Below are positions 56,351 through 64,000 of a DNA stretch of 64,000 nucleotides, piece by piece. The notes below the pieces were generated by a model, which was not told where the DNA came from, searched no databases, and saw nothing but the letters and a program-made list of their open reading frames with translations. Position numbers and translations under genes: made by a program. Each line of letters begins with the position of its first letter. Position 1 is the stretch's first letter. This DNA comes from Nonomuraea turcica. GTDB lineage: Bacteria; Actinomycetota; Actinomycetes; Streptosporangiales; Streptosporangiaceae. The stretch is taken from positions 310,001 through 374,000 of the forward strand of contig NZ_JAUZQF010000004.1 in NCBI RefSeq assembly GCF_030718205.1. The letters are read 5' to 3'.

Positions 56351-56835
56351 TGGCTCGCTGGCGGCGGCCCGAGCTCGGGCTGGCGGTCGTGGTGCTCGGG
56401 CTGGGAGTGTTCGTGATCGCCGGGACGCTGGACGTCTCGGCGGCGGCCTCCCAGCTCGGCATCGGGCCGCGTTTCTTCCCGATGCTGGTCGGCGGGGCCA
56501 TGGTGCTCGTCGGCCTGTTCTACGTGATCGACGTGCTGCGGGGCGGGCACGGCGACCCCGAGGAGAGCGAGGACGTGGACGTGGACGCGCCGGCGGACTG
56601 GCGCAGCGTGGGGCTGGTCAGCGGGATCTTCCTGGCGTTCGCGGCGTTGCTGAACGTGCTCGGCTGGATCATCGGCGCGAGCCTGCTGTTCTTCGGGCTG
56701 TCGCTGGCGCTCGGCGCCGAGCACAAGGTGCGCGCGGCGGTGGTCGCGGTCGTCATGGGGATCGCCACTTACCTGCTGTTCGTCAAGGGCCTCGGCGTCA
56801 CGCTGCCGGGCGGCCCGCTGCAGGGGGTGATCTAG
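56350..56835 (+). CDS. tctB: Tripartite tricarboxylate transporter small membrane subunit
   Basis: 161 residues with four membrane helices (LGLAVVVLGLGVFVIAG, PMLVGGAMVLVGLFYVI, FLAFAALLNVLGWIIGASLL, VVAVVMGIATYLLF) and an acidic loop EESEDVDVD. Fits TctB. Coupled to tctC at its start and abutting tctA at its end. Confidence 0.93.
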   Translation: MARWRRPELGLAVVVLGLGVFVIAGTLDVSAAASQLGIGPRFFPMLVGGAMVLVGLFYVIDVLRGGHGDPEESEDVDVDAPADWRSVGLVSGIFLAFAALLNVLGWIIGASLLFFGLSLALGAEHKVRAAVVAVVMGIATYLLFVKGLGVTLPGGPLQGVI

Positions 56836-58344
56836 GTGGAGTCGCTGCAGCTCCTGCTCGACGGATTCGCCGCCGCGCTCACCCCGGTCAACCTCATGTA
56901 CGCGCTGATCGGCGTCACGCTCGGCACCCTGGTCGGAGTGCTGCCCGGCATCGGGCCCGCGATGACGGTGGCGCTGCTGCTGCCGATCACGTTCACGGTG
57001 CCGGCGGCCAGCGCGTTCATCATGTTCGCCGGCATCTACTACGGCGGCATGTACGGCGGCTCGACCACGTCCATCCTCCTCAACACGCCCGGCGAGTCCT
57101 CGTCGATGATCACGGCGTTGGAGGGCAACAAGATGGCCAGGCGCGGGCGGGCCGCCCAGGCGCTGGCCACGGCGGCCATCGGCTCGTTCGTGGCGGGCAC
57201 CATCGCGACCGCGTTGCTGGTGGTGGCGGCGCCGGCCGTGGTGGCGTTCGCGATCTCGTTCGGCCCTGAGGACTACTTCGCGCTGGCGATCCTGGCGTTC
57301 ACCGCCGTGTCGTCGGTGTTGTCCCGCTCGATCGTGCGCGGCCTGGCCTCCCTGGGGCTCGGCCTGACGATCGGATTGGTCGGCATCGACCAGCAGACCG
57401 GGCAGGCGCGGCTCACGCTGGGCATCCCGCAACTGCTGGACGGCATCGACGTGGTGATCGTCGCGGTCGGCCTGTTCGCCCTCGGCGAGGCCCTGTACGT
57501 GGCCTCGCGGCTGCGCCACGCGACGCCCGATGTGGTGCCCGTCGGCCGGGCGTGGATGGGCCGGGCAGACTGGCGGCGCTCCTGGCGGCCCTGGCTGCGC
57601 GGCACGGCGCTGGGCTTCCCGTTCGGCGCGCTGCCCGGCGGCGGGGCCGAGATCCCCACGTTCCTGTCGTACGCGGCCGAGAAGCGCCTGGCCAAGGGCG
57701 TGGCCAAGGAGGAATACGGCAAGGGCGCCATCGAAGGCGTCGCGGGCCCGGAGGCGGCCAACAACGCCTCCGCGGCCGGCACCCTGGTCCCGCTGCTCAC
57801 CCTGGGCCTGCCGACGTCGGCGACTGCGGCGATCATGCTGGCCGCCTTCCAGCAGTACGGCCTGCAGCCCGGGCCCCAGCTGTTCGACCACAACCCCGCG
57901 CTGGTGTGGAGCATGATCGCGTCGCTCTTCATCGGCAACGCGATGCTGCTGGTGCTGAACCTGCCGCTGGCGCCGGCGTGGGCGAAGGTGCTGCGGATCC
58001 CGCGTCCGTACCTGTATGCCGGGATCGTGCTCTTCGCCGCCCTCGGCGTCTACGCGCTGAACGGCACCGTGGTGGACCTGTTCGTGCTGTTCCTGCTCGG
58101 CCTGCTCGGGTACGCCATGCGCCGCTTCGGACTCCCGGTCGCCCCCGCCGTGATCGGCATGATCCTGGGCCCGATGGCGGAGATCCAGCTGCGCCGGGCC
58201 CTGGCGATCGGCGCGGGCGACGTGACCGTCCTGGTCCGCAGCCCGGTGGCGGCGGTGCTTCTGGGACTTTCGCTCTTGGCTCTGCTCACGCCGCTGTTCA
58301 GGAAGCTCTTCGCCCGGAAGACCGACGTCACGCCGGTCGGCTGA
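56836..58344 (+). CDS. tctA: Tripartite tricarboxylate transporter large membrane subunit
   Basis: 502 residues, about 11-12 membrane helices. TctA signature stretches are [39 protein letters not shown] and [22 protein letters not shown] start directly after the tctB stop. It ends 17 bp inside the convergent MFS gene. Confidence 0.95.
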   Translation: MESLQLLLDGFAAALTPVNLMYALIGVTLGTLVGVLPGIGPAMTVALLLPITFTVPAASAFIMFAGIYYGGMYGGSTTSILLNTPGESSSMITALEGNKMARRGRAAQALATAAIGSFVAGTIATALLVVAAPAVVAFAISFGPEDYFALAILAFTAVSSVLSRSIVRGLASLGLGLTIGLVGIDQQTGQARLTLGIPQLLDGIDVVIVAVGLFALGEALYVASRLRHATPDVVPVGRAWMGRADWRRSWRPWLRGTALGFPFGALPGGGAEIPTFLSYAAEKRLAKGVAKEEYGKGAIEGVAGPEAANNASAAGTLVPLLTLGLPTSATAAIMLAAFQQYGLQPGPQLFDHNPALVWSMIASLFIGNAMLLVLNLPLAPAWAKVLRIPRPYLYAGIVLFAALGVYALNGTVVDLFVLFLLGLLGYAMRRFGLPVAPAVIGMILGPMAEIQLRRALAIGAGDVTVLVRSPVAAVLLGLSLLALLTPLFRKLFARKTDVTPVG

Positions 58345-59671
58345 GCGACTCCTGGGACGGTTCCGCCACCGTGGCGGAACCGTCCTTGATCGAGCGCCCG
58401 GCGATGGCCAGCCCGGCCAGCGCCATGACCAGCGTGGCCGCGAACACCGTCCAGTAACCCGACTCGGTGGGCGTGAACAGCGCGGCCGTGACGGCCACCG
58501 CGACCACCGAGAACACCGATTCGCCCACCTGCAGCGCCGAGCTGTTCTTGCCCTGCTCGCCGGGCGCCGACAACTCCAGCGTGAGCACCGACAGCGTCGG
58601 GTACACCAGCCCGATCCCGAACCCGGTGATGATCCACGACGGGTACGCCAGCGCCACCGGCACCGTGGTGAACGCCACCGTGCCCATGATCAGGATGCCC
58701 AGCGCCATCATGGCCGAGCCGAGCCGCAGGTTCGTCTTCTTGCTGAAGAACTCCCGCCCCTGCACCCAGGAGGCGAACGACCAGGTCAGCGAACCGCCCA
58801 TGAGCGCGAGCCCGGACGCCCACGTGGGCAGGCCGCGGTGGTCGATCAGCATGAGCGACACCATCACCTCGGCCGCGAAGAACGCCCCGGCCGACAGGCC
58901 GCGCAGGCCCACGACGGCAGGCAGCCCGCGGGCGGCGCGGAGCGTGCCGCGGGGAAGCAACCTCGGGAGCGCGACAGCCAGGACCACCATGCCGGCGATC
59001 AGCAGGGGGAAGCGGCCCCCGCTGCTGCCGTACTGCATGAGGCCGGCGCCGACGGCGGTCACGGCCGCCCAGGCGATCTTGCCCATCAATCCGGGGGCGG
59101 GCTCGCCCTGCCCGCCGCTGACCGGCTGCCCAGCCAGGCCACGCACCAGCACCAGGCCGGAGAGCACGGTCAGGATCGGGACCAGCAGGAACACCCAGCG
59201 CCATCCCAGCGTGTCGGTCACCACTCCCACGATCGCCGGCCCCACCATAGAGGGCACCACCCACGCGGTCGCGAACAACGAGAAGATCCTGGGGTGCAGG
59301 CTCTCGGGGTAGACCCTGGCCACCACGACGTACAACGCCACGCTGACCAGCGCCCCGCCGAAGCCCTGCAGGAACCGGCCCGCGATCAGCACCTCCATGC
59401 TGGGCGCCAGTCCCGCGACGGTCAGCCCCGCGGCGAACCCCACCGCCCCTGTCCACAGCGGCGCCTGAGGGCCGTGGACGTCCGCCCATCGGCCGCCGAG
59501 CACCGTGCCGACCACGCTCGCGGCCATCGCGCCGCTGAACGCCAGCCCGTACAGCTCCAGCCCGCCGAGCTCCTTGGCCACGACCGGCATGGCGATCGCG
59601 ACCGCCATGTACTCGAAGGCCACCAGCGACACCATCGCCACCAGGCCCGCCGTCAACGCTTTCCTCGTCAT
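58328..59671 (-). CDS. MFS transporter, drug-efflux-like
   Basis: 447 residues, 12 or more membrane segments. The start [26 protein letters not shown], the GRWADVHG loop and [17 protein letters not shown] match MFS exporters of the DHA family. Substrate unknown. Its last codons contain a perfect 15-bp inverted repeat that also ends the tct transcript. A pair of related 12-bp elements lies in its promoter. Confidence 0.88.
   Translation of the reverse strand: MTRKALTAGLVAMVSLVAFEYMAVAIAMPVVAKELGGLELYGLAFSGAMAASVVGTVLGGRWADVHGPQAPLWTGAVGFAAGLTVAGLAPSMEVLIAGRFLQGFGGALVSVALYVVVARVYPESLHPRIFSLFATAWVVPSMVGPAIVGVVTDTLGWRWVFLLVPILTVLSGLVLVRGLAGQPVSGGQGEPAPGLMGKIAWAAVTAVGAGLMQYGSSGGRFPLLIAGMVVLAVALPRLLPRGTLRAARGLPAVVGLRGLSAGAFFAAEVMVSLMLIDHRGLPTWASGLALMGGSLTWSFASWVQGREFFSKKTNLRLGSAMMALGILIMGTVAFTTVPVALAYPSWIITGFGIGLVYPTLSVLTLELSAPGEQGKNSSALQVGESVFSVVAVAVTAALFTPTESGYWTVFAATLVMALAGLAIAGRSIKDGSATVAEPSQESLSRPA
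58355..58385. terminator. Perfect 15-bp inverted repeat ending tctCBA and the MFS gene
   Basis: ggacggttccgccac and gtggcggaaccgtcc around a single base. It lies 11 bp after the tctA stop and within the last codons of the convergent MFS gene. It likely terminates both directions while coding for the MFS tail. Confidence 0.75.
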
Positions 59672-59714
59672 GCCGACGAACCTACGATGACCTGCGGCAC
59701 CGCACCTCCAGCGG

Positions 59715-59750
59715 GGGCCCTAGTCCACCCGGGCCATTGGGCCTAGGACC
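59715..59750. promoter_or_regulatory. Repeated element in the MFS promoter
   Basis: gggccctagtcc (59715-59726) and gggcctaggacc (59739-59750), 24 bp apart, share gggcc..tag..cc and are each partly palindromic. They stand about 45-80 bp upstream of the MFS start on the reverse strand. They could bind a dimeric regulator; none can be named. Confidence 0.45.
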
Positions 59751-59789
59751 GGCGCCCTTCCATTCCACGGCTGCCGCCATCACGCCGAA

Positions 59790-59815
59790 GAGCCCCGCCA
59801 CCGAAGCGGCAGGGC
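59790..59815 (-). terminator. Terminator of the gatCAB operon
   Basis: On the reverse strand GCCCTGCCGC, loop TTCG, GTGGCGGGGC, then TCTTC, 18 bp after the gatB stop. Confidence 0.75.
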
Positions 59816-59832
59816 CCTCACGAGACGGCGGT

Positions 59833-61326
59833 CTACTCCGAGACCCCGAGCTTCTCCAGGATCAGCTGCCGGGCCCGGGCCGCGTCTGCCTTGCCCCTGC
59901 TGGCCCGCATGACGCCACCCACCAGCGCACCGGCCGCCGCGATCTTCCCGGACCGCACCTTCTCGGCCGCGTCGGCGTTGTCCGCCAGCACCTGGTCGAT
60001 GATCGCCAGCAGCTCGCCCTCGTCGCTGACGATCTGCAGCCCGCGCTTCTCGACCACCTCATCGGGCGTGCCCTCACCGGCCAGCACGCCTTCGAGCACC
60101 TCGCGCGCCAGCTTGTCGTTGAGCGCCCCCGAGGCCACCAGCTCGGTCACCCGGGCGATCTGGGCCGGCGTGATGGGCAGGTCCGCCAGCGGGACGGCGC
60201 TCTCGTTGGCGCGCCGCGCCAGCTCGCCCATCCACCACTTGCGCGCGTCCGCCGCCGGCGCACCCGCCGCGACCGTGGCCTCGACCAGGTCGAACGCGTC
60301 GGCGTTGTGCATGGCCTGCATGTCGAGGTCGGACAGCCCCCACTCGGCCTGCAGCCGCTTGCGCCGGACCGAGGGCAGCTCGGGCAGGGCCGCCTTCAGC
60401 TCGGAGACCCACGCCGCATCCGGCGCGATCGGCACCAGGTCGGGCTCGGGGAAGTAGCGGTAGTCCTGCGCTTCCTCCTTGGACCGGCCGGACGTGGTCG
60501 TGCCGGTGTCCTCGTGGAAGTGCCGGGTCTCCTGGATGATCTTCCCGCCGTGGGCGAGGACGCCCGCCTGCCGCTCGATCTCGCTCCGCACGGCGCGCTC
60601 GACGCTGCGCAGCGAGTTGACGTTTTTGGTCTCCGTGCGGGTGCCCCACTCGGAGGAGCCGCGCGGCATGAGCGAGACGTTGACGTCGCAGCGCAGCGAG
60701 CCCTCCTCCATGCGCACGTCGGACACGCCGAGCGAGCGCATGATCTCGCGCAGCTCGGTGACGTATGCCTTGGCCACCTCGGGCGCGAACCGGTCGGTGC
60801 CCGGGATGGGCTTGGTGACGATCTCCACCAGCGGGATGCCGGCCCGGTTGTAGTCGACGATCGAGTAGTCGGCCCCGTGGATGCGCCCGGTCGCGCCGCC
60901 CACGTGCGTGGACTTGCCGGTGTCCTCCTCCAGGTGCACCCGCTCGATCTCGATCCGCACGGTCTCGCCGCCCACCTCGACGTCGACGTAGCCGTCGAAG
61001 CAGAGCGGCTCGTCGTACTGCGAGATCTGGTAGTTCTTCGGCATGTCCGGATAGAAGTAGTTCTTCCGGGCGAAGCGGCACCACTCGGCGATCGAGCAGT
61101 TCAGCGCGAGGCCGATGCGGATCGTCGACTCGATGGCCATTTCGTTGGCCACCGGCAGCGCGCCGGGCAACGCCAGACAGGTCGGGCAGACCTGGGTGTT
61201 GGGCGGGGCACCGAAGGTGGTCTTGCAACCGCAGAACATCTTCGACTTGGTGCCCAGCTCGACGTGGGTCTCCAGGCCGAGCACCGGCTCGAACCGGTCG
61301 AGCGCTTCGTCATAGACCATGGTCAT
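59833..61326 (-). CDS. gatB: Asp/Glu-tRNA(Asn/Gln) amidotransferase subunit B
   Basis: 497 residues. Binds the mischarged tRNA and activates it for amidation. [33 protein letters not shown] (zinc/kinase core) and [11 protein letters not shown] are typical, with the C-terminal YqeY-like tail. ATG 61326 overlaps the gatA stop (ATGA). It works with the nondiscriminating GltX in this window to make Gln-tRNA. Confidence 0.97.
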   Translation of the reverse strand: MTMVYDEALDRFEPVLGLETHVELGTKSKMFCGCKTTFGAPPNTQVCPTCLALPGALPVANEMAIESTIRIGLALNCSIAEWCRFARKNYFYPDMPKNYQISQYDEPLCFDGYVDVEVGGETVRIEIERVHLEEDTGKSTHVGGATGRIHGADYSIVDYNRAGIPLVEIVTKPIPGTDRFAPEVAKAYVTELREIMRSLGVSDVRMEEGSLRCDVNVSLMPRGSSEWGTRTETKNVNSLRSVERAVRSEIERQAGVLAHGGKIIQETRHFHEDTGTTTSGRSKEEAQDYRYFPEPDLVPIAPDAAWVSELKAALPELPSVRRKRLQAEWGLSDLDMQAMHNADAFDLVEATVAAGAPAADARKWWMGELARRANESAVPLADLPITPAQIARVTELVASGALNDKLAREVLEGVLAGEGTPDEVVEKRGLQIVSDEGELLAIIDQVLADNADAAEKVRSGKIAAAGALVGGVMRASRGKADAARARQLILEKLGVSE

Positions 61327-62813
61327 AGCGACGGGGCCTCCTTCAGCAGCGGGCCGCCCCAGCGGCTCTCCAGGGCCTTCTCCACGGCGGCGCCGACGCG
61401 GTAGCAGCGGTCGTCGGCCAGGACCGGCGCCATGATCTGCAGGCCGACGGGCAGGCCGTCCTCGTCGGCCAGGCCGCATGGCACCGACATGGCGGCGTTG
61501 CCGGCCAGGTTGGACGGGATGGTGCACAGGTCGGCGAGATACATCGCCATCGGGTCGTCGGTGCGCTCGCCGATCGGGAACGCCGTCGTCGGCGTGGTCG
61601 GCGACACGAGCACGTCGACCTGCTGGTAGGCGGCCTCGAAGTCGCGGGCGATGAGCGTGCGGACCTTCTGCGCCTGGCCGTAGTAGGCGTCGTAGTAGCC
61701 GCTCGACAGCGCGTAGGTGCCGAGCATGATGCGCCGCTTGACCTCGGGGCCGAAGCCGGCGGCGCGGGTCAGCGCCATGACCTCCTCGGCGCTGCGGGTG
61801 CCGTCGTCGCCGACGCGCAGGCCGTAGCGCATGGCGTCGAAGCGGGCCAGGTTGGACGAGCACTCCGACGGCGCGATCAGGTAGTAGGCCGGCAGGGCGG
61901 TCGTGAACGACGGGCAGGAGACCTCGACGACCGTGGCGCCGAGCGACTCCAGCAGCTTGACGACCTCGTGGTAGCGGGCCAGCACGCCGGCCTGGTAGCC
62001 CTCGCCGGAGAACTCCTTGACGACGCCGATCCGCATGCCGGCGATGTCGGGGTTCTTCGCGGCCTCGACCACGCTGGGGACCGGGGCGTCGATCGAGGTG
62101 GAGTCCATCGGGTCGTGCCCGGAGAACGCCTCGTGCAGCAGCGCCGCGTCGAGCACGTTGCGGGCGAACGGGCCGGGCGTGTCGAGCGAGCTCGCGAACG
62201 CGATGATCCCGTAACGGGAGGAGCCGCCATATGTCGGCTTCATGCCCACGATGCCGGTCACGGCCGCGGGCTGCCGGATCGAGCCGCCCGTGTCGGTGCC
62301 GGTGGACAGCGGCGCCTCGTACGCGGCCACGGCGGCGCTCGAACCGCCGGACGAGCCGCCCGGCACCTTCGTCAGGTCCCACGGGTTGTGCGTCGGGTGG
62401 TAGGCGGAGTTTTCCGTCGAGGACCCCATGGCGAACTCGTCGAGGTTCGTCTTGCCCAGGAAGACCAGCCCGGCCTCGCGCAGCCGCTTGGTGACGGTCG
62501 CGTCGTAAGGTGGCCGCCAGCCCTCGAGGATCTTGGACGCGGCCGTCGTGGGCATGTCGTGCGTGGAGAAGATGTCCTTGTGCGCGATCGGCACCCCTGC
62601 CAGCGGGCCGAGCTTCTCGCCCGCCTTGAGCCTGGCGTCGACGGCCCGCGCCTGCTCCAGCGTGACCTCGCGATCGATGTGCAGGAACGCCCTGATCTTG
62701 GGCTCCACCTCGGCCATGCGGTCCAGGTGAGCCTCGGCCACCTCGGCGGCCGCAACCTCGCCTGCGGCGATCATCGCCCCCAGCTCGGCGGCGGTCTTAC
62801 GTATGAGACTCAT
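61323..62813 (-). CDS. gatA: Asp/Glu-tRNA(Asn/Gln) amidotransferase subunit A
   Basis: 496 residues, amidase-signature enzyme releasing ammonia from glutamine. Catalytic Lys in [10 protein letters not shown] and the Ser-Ser pair in [19 protein letters not shown] and [17 protein letters not shown]. Overlaps gatC by 4 bp (ATGA). Confidence 0.97.
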   Translation of the reverse strand: MSLIRKTAAELGAMIAAGEVAAAEVAEAHLDRMAEVEPKIRAFLHIDREVTLEQARAVDARLKAGEKLGPLAGVPIAHKDIFSTHDMPTTAASKILEGWRPPYDATVTKRLREAGLVFLGKTNLDEFAMGSSTENSAYHPTHNPWDLTKVPGGSSGGSSAAVAAYEAPLSTGTDTGGSIRQPAAVTGIVGMKPTYGGSSRYGIIAFASSLDTPGPFARNVLDAALLHEAFSGHDPMDSTSIDAPVPSVVEAAKNPDIAGMRIGVVKEFSGEGYQAGVLARYHEVVKLLESLGATVVEVSCPSFTTALPAYYLIAPSECSSNLARFDAMRYGLRVGDDGTRSAEEVMALTRAAGFGPEVKRRIMLGTYALSSGYYDAYYGQAQKVRTLIARDFEAAYQQVDVLVSPTTPTTAFPIGERTDDPMAMYLADLCTIPSNLAGNAAMSVPCGLADEDGLPVGLQIMAPVLADDRCYRVGAAVEKALESRWGGPLLKEAPSL

Positions 62814-63109
62814 GCCTCCTCCCCGAGGATGCGCGGCACCTGGAAGCGGTCGCCCTCGACGGCGGGCGCGCCGGCGAGCGCCTGCTCGGGGGTCAGCGAC
62901 TGTCGCACCTCGTCGGCACGGAAGACATTGGTCAGCGGAAGCGCGTGCGACGACGGCGGCACGTCCTCGGCGGCGACCTCGGAGACCTTCGCGACCGCCT
63001 CGATGATGGCATCGAGCTGGGTGGCGTAGTGTTCGAGCTCGTCGTCGGTGAGCGCCAGCCTGGACAACCGGGCCAGGTGTGCGACCTCGTCGCGGGTTAT
63101 GGCGGACAT
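62810..63109 (-). CDS. gatC: Asp/Glu-tRNA(Asn/Gln) amidotransferase subunit C
   Basis: 99 residues, the wrapping subunit that stabilises GatA-Gat[21 protein letters not shown] and the tail with [16 protein letters not shown] and FQVPRIL are conserved. First gene of gatCAB. Confidence 0.96.
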   Translation of the reverse strand: MSAITRDEVAHLARLSRLALTDDELEHYATQLDAIIEAVAKVSEVAAEDVPPSSHALPLTNVFRADEVRQSLTPEQALAGAPAVEGDRFQVPRILGEEA

Positions 63110-63253
63110 GAGTCGTTTAACCCGTTTCGTGGATGGAGTCTTTGGACACTGCCATCCTAGGGGGCTTGACGCAGCGCCCCTGAACCATTAACCGGCCCGC
63201 AACACGCCGAACGATCCCGGTCGCCCGCTCGTTGCCCCTCCAGGAGGCGGGCC

Positions 63254-63775
63254 ATGGAGCGTAACGGGTGCGGCGCGGGATGCCTGATTGTCCTGGTGGC
63301 CCTGACCACGCCGCTGGTCCTGCTGGCCGGTGTGCTGCTGACCGTCGTCACCGTGGACGCCGCCCAGCTGGAGTTCCGAGCCGCGCGGCAGCAGGGCACG
63401 ATGGGGCACTTCACCGCGCGGGAGCTGGACTGCTCGGGCCGCGGCCCGTGCAACTGGAACGGCGTCTACGTGTCAGGCGACGGCTCGCTGACCAAGCCGG
63501 ACGCCTGGATCTTCGGATACGGGTCGGATGAGCTTGCCGCGGGCGACCGGGTGGCGGCGCTCGATGCCGGGCACGACGTCAAGGTCTTCCGTCCGGGTCA
63601 CTACGACCTGCCCGGCGTGCTGCTGCTGGCGGGCTTCTCGCTGGCGACCCTGCTCCTGCCGGTGTACCTGTTCCGGCGCGCGCTCTGGAAGAGCCCGCCC
63701 AAGTGGACGCCGGAGCGGCCGACGTGGAAAGGCCATCGACTTAGTCAGGCGGAGCGGCTGACCTCGGGCCGGTAA
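63254..63775 (+). CDS. Two-helix membrane protein of unknown function
   Basis: 173 residues. Helices at about 9-32 (CLIVLVALTTPLVLLAGVLL) and 118-138 (LPGVLLLAGFSLATLLLPVY) flank an external domain with two cysteines (LDCSGRGPCNWNG). The layout is like DUF3592-type proteins; I cannot confirm it. ATG with AGGAGG upstream. Its end overlaps the convergent EAL gene by 31 bp. Confidence 0.75.
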   Translation: MERNGCGAGCLIVLVALTTPLVLLAGVLLTVVTVDAAQLEFRAARQQGTMGHFTARELDCSGRGPCNWNGVYVSGDGSLTKPDAWIFGYGSDELAAGDRVAALDAGHDVKVFRPGHYDLPGVLLLAGFSLATLLLPVYLFRRALWKSPPKWTPERPTWKGHRLSQAERLTSGR

Positions 63776-64000
63776 CCGAACTTGACCTGGGCGGCCGCGG
63801 CCTCGGAGCGCTCGCGGATCCAGACCGTGGCATCGGCGGCGGGCATGGGCTTGCAGAAAAGCCAGCCCTGCCCCACGTCGCAGCCCATCTCGGCCAGCCG
63901 CATGGCGACCTCGTCCGACTCGACGCCCTCGGCCACCGAACGCAGCCCGAGCGAGCGCACCAGGTCCACGATCGAGCGCACGATCCGCTCGTCGTCCTCG
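63745..64000 (-). CDS. EAL-domain protein, C-terminal end only
   Basis: The frame is open to the right edge. It encodes the EAL tail: RIVRSIVDLVRSLGLRSVAEGVES, then EMGCDVGQGWLFCKPMPA, the AEGVE and GQG(W/Y)xFxxP pattern of c-di-GMP phosphodiesterases. Domains upstream are outside the window. Confidence 0.9.
   Translation of the reverse strand, partial: EDDERIVRSIVDLVRSLGLRSVAEGVESDEVAMRLAEMGCDVGQGWLFCKPMPAADATVWIRERSEAAAAQVKFGYRPEVSRSA

Overview
The window is high-GC, densely coded DNA of a Gram-positive actinomycete. A filamentous genus of the Streptosporangiales (Nonomuraea-like) is my best guess. It rests on GTG/TTG starts, a spore-associated-protein homologue, a SARP regulator, a DUF1707-FHA protein, a class F sortase and overall protein style. 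It is inference, not a database result.

Layout. 0-3 kb: end of an IclR regulator (NdgR/AreB type), an acidic HEAT-like protein, two identical tRNA-Glu(CTC) genes and tRNA-Gln(CTG). 3-19.5 kb: a housekeeping and branched-chain amino acid (BCAA) block with M3 peptidase, NmrA-like protein, FAH protein plus gltX, heparinase-like protein, cimA, ilvE, leuB and serA. 19.6-42.5 kb: accessory DNA with SseB-like, GPH transporter, PadR/ABC exporter, FHA, dacB, CAP, a methionine aminopeptidase, hydrolase, GT2 plus micro-protein, sortase F, a P1B-4 metal ATPase with its ArsR regulator, and a seven-gene MauD/MauE-like secreted-protein operon facing a SARP regulator. 42.5-46 kb: ilvB-ilvN-ilvC. 46-64 kb: a GGDEF/EAL protein, a 2-hydroxyacid dehydrogenase, a PQQ sugar dehydrogenase, VanW, a two-component system divergent from tctCBA, an MFS pump, gatCAB and the end of an EAL protein.

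The BCAA and translation genes follow the order known from Mycobacterium tuberculosis and Streptomyces (ndgR, gltX, leuB, serA, ilvC, ilvN, ilvB, gatCAB). Here, however, about 23 kb of unrelated genes separates serA from ilvC. Both cimA and ilvB have short leader peptides (MFYGLLIIDRRAG and MLRSEILVVLRRRAGR) followed by a GC hairpin and an intrinsic terminator. This indicates attenuation by BCAA supply with a shared design. serA, ilvE and leuB supply serine and complete BCAA synthesis.

The most promising poorly described system is 37390-40742. It encodes a SpapA-like secreted protein, an unknown 226-residue protein, a membrane-anchored CxxC thioredoxin-like (MauD-like) protein, an eight-cysteine Tat-type secreted protein, two small membrane proteins separated by one in-frame TGA, and a MauE-like protein. 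The genes are translationally coupled and stand divergent from an AfsR/SARP regulator, with direct GATCAA repeats between. I read it as a disulfide-handling export cassette for a cysteine-rich extracellular protein.

Three gene remnants are visible by protein pattern: a histidine kinase ATPase domain (2.6-2.7 kb), a siderophore-interacting protein C-terminus (30.5 kb) and a HIT hydrolase (32.5-32.7 kb). No IS element, prophage, CRISPR array or rRNA was seen.
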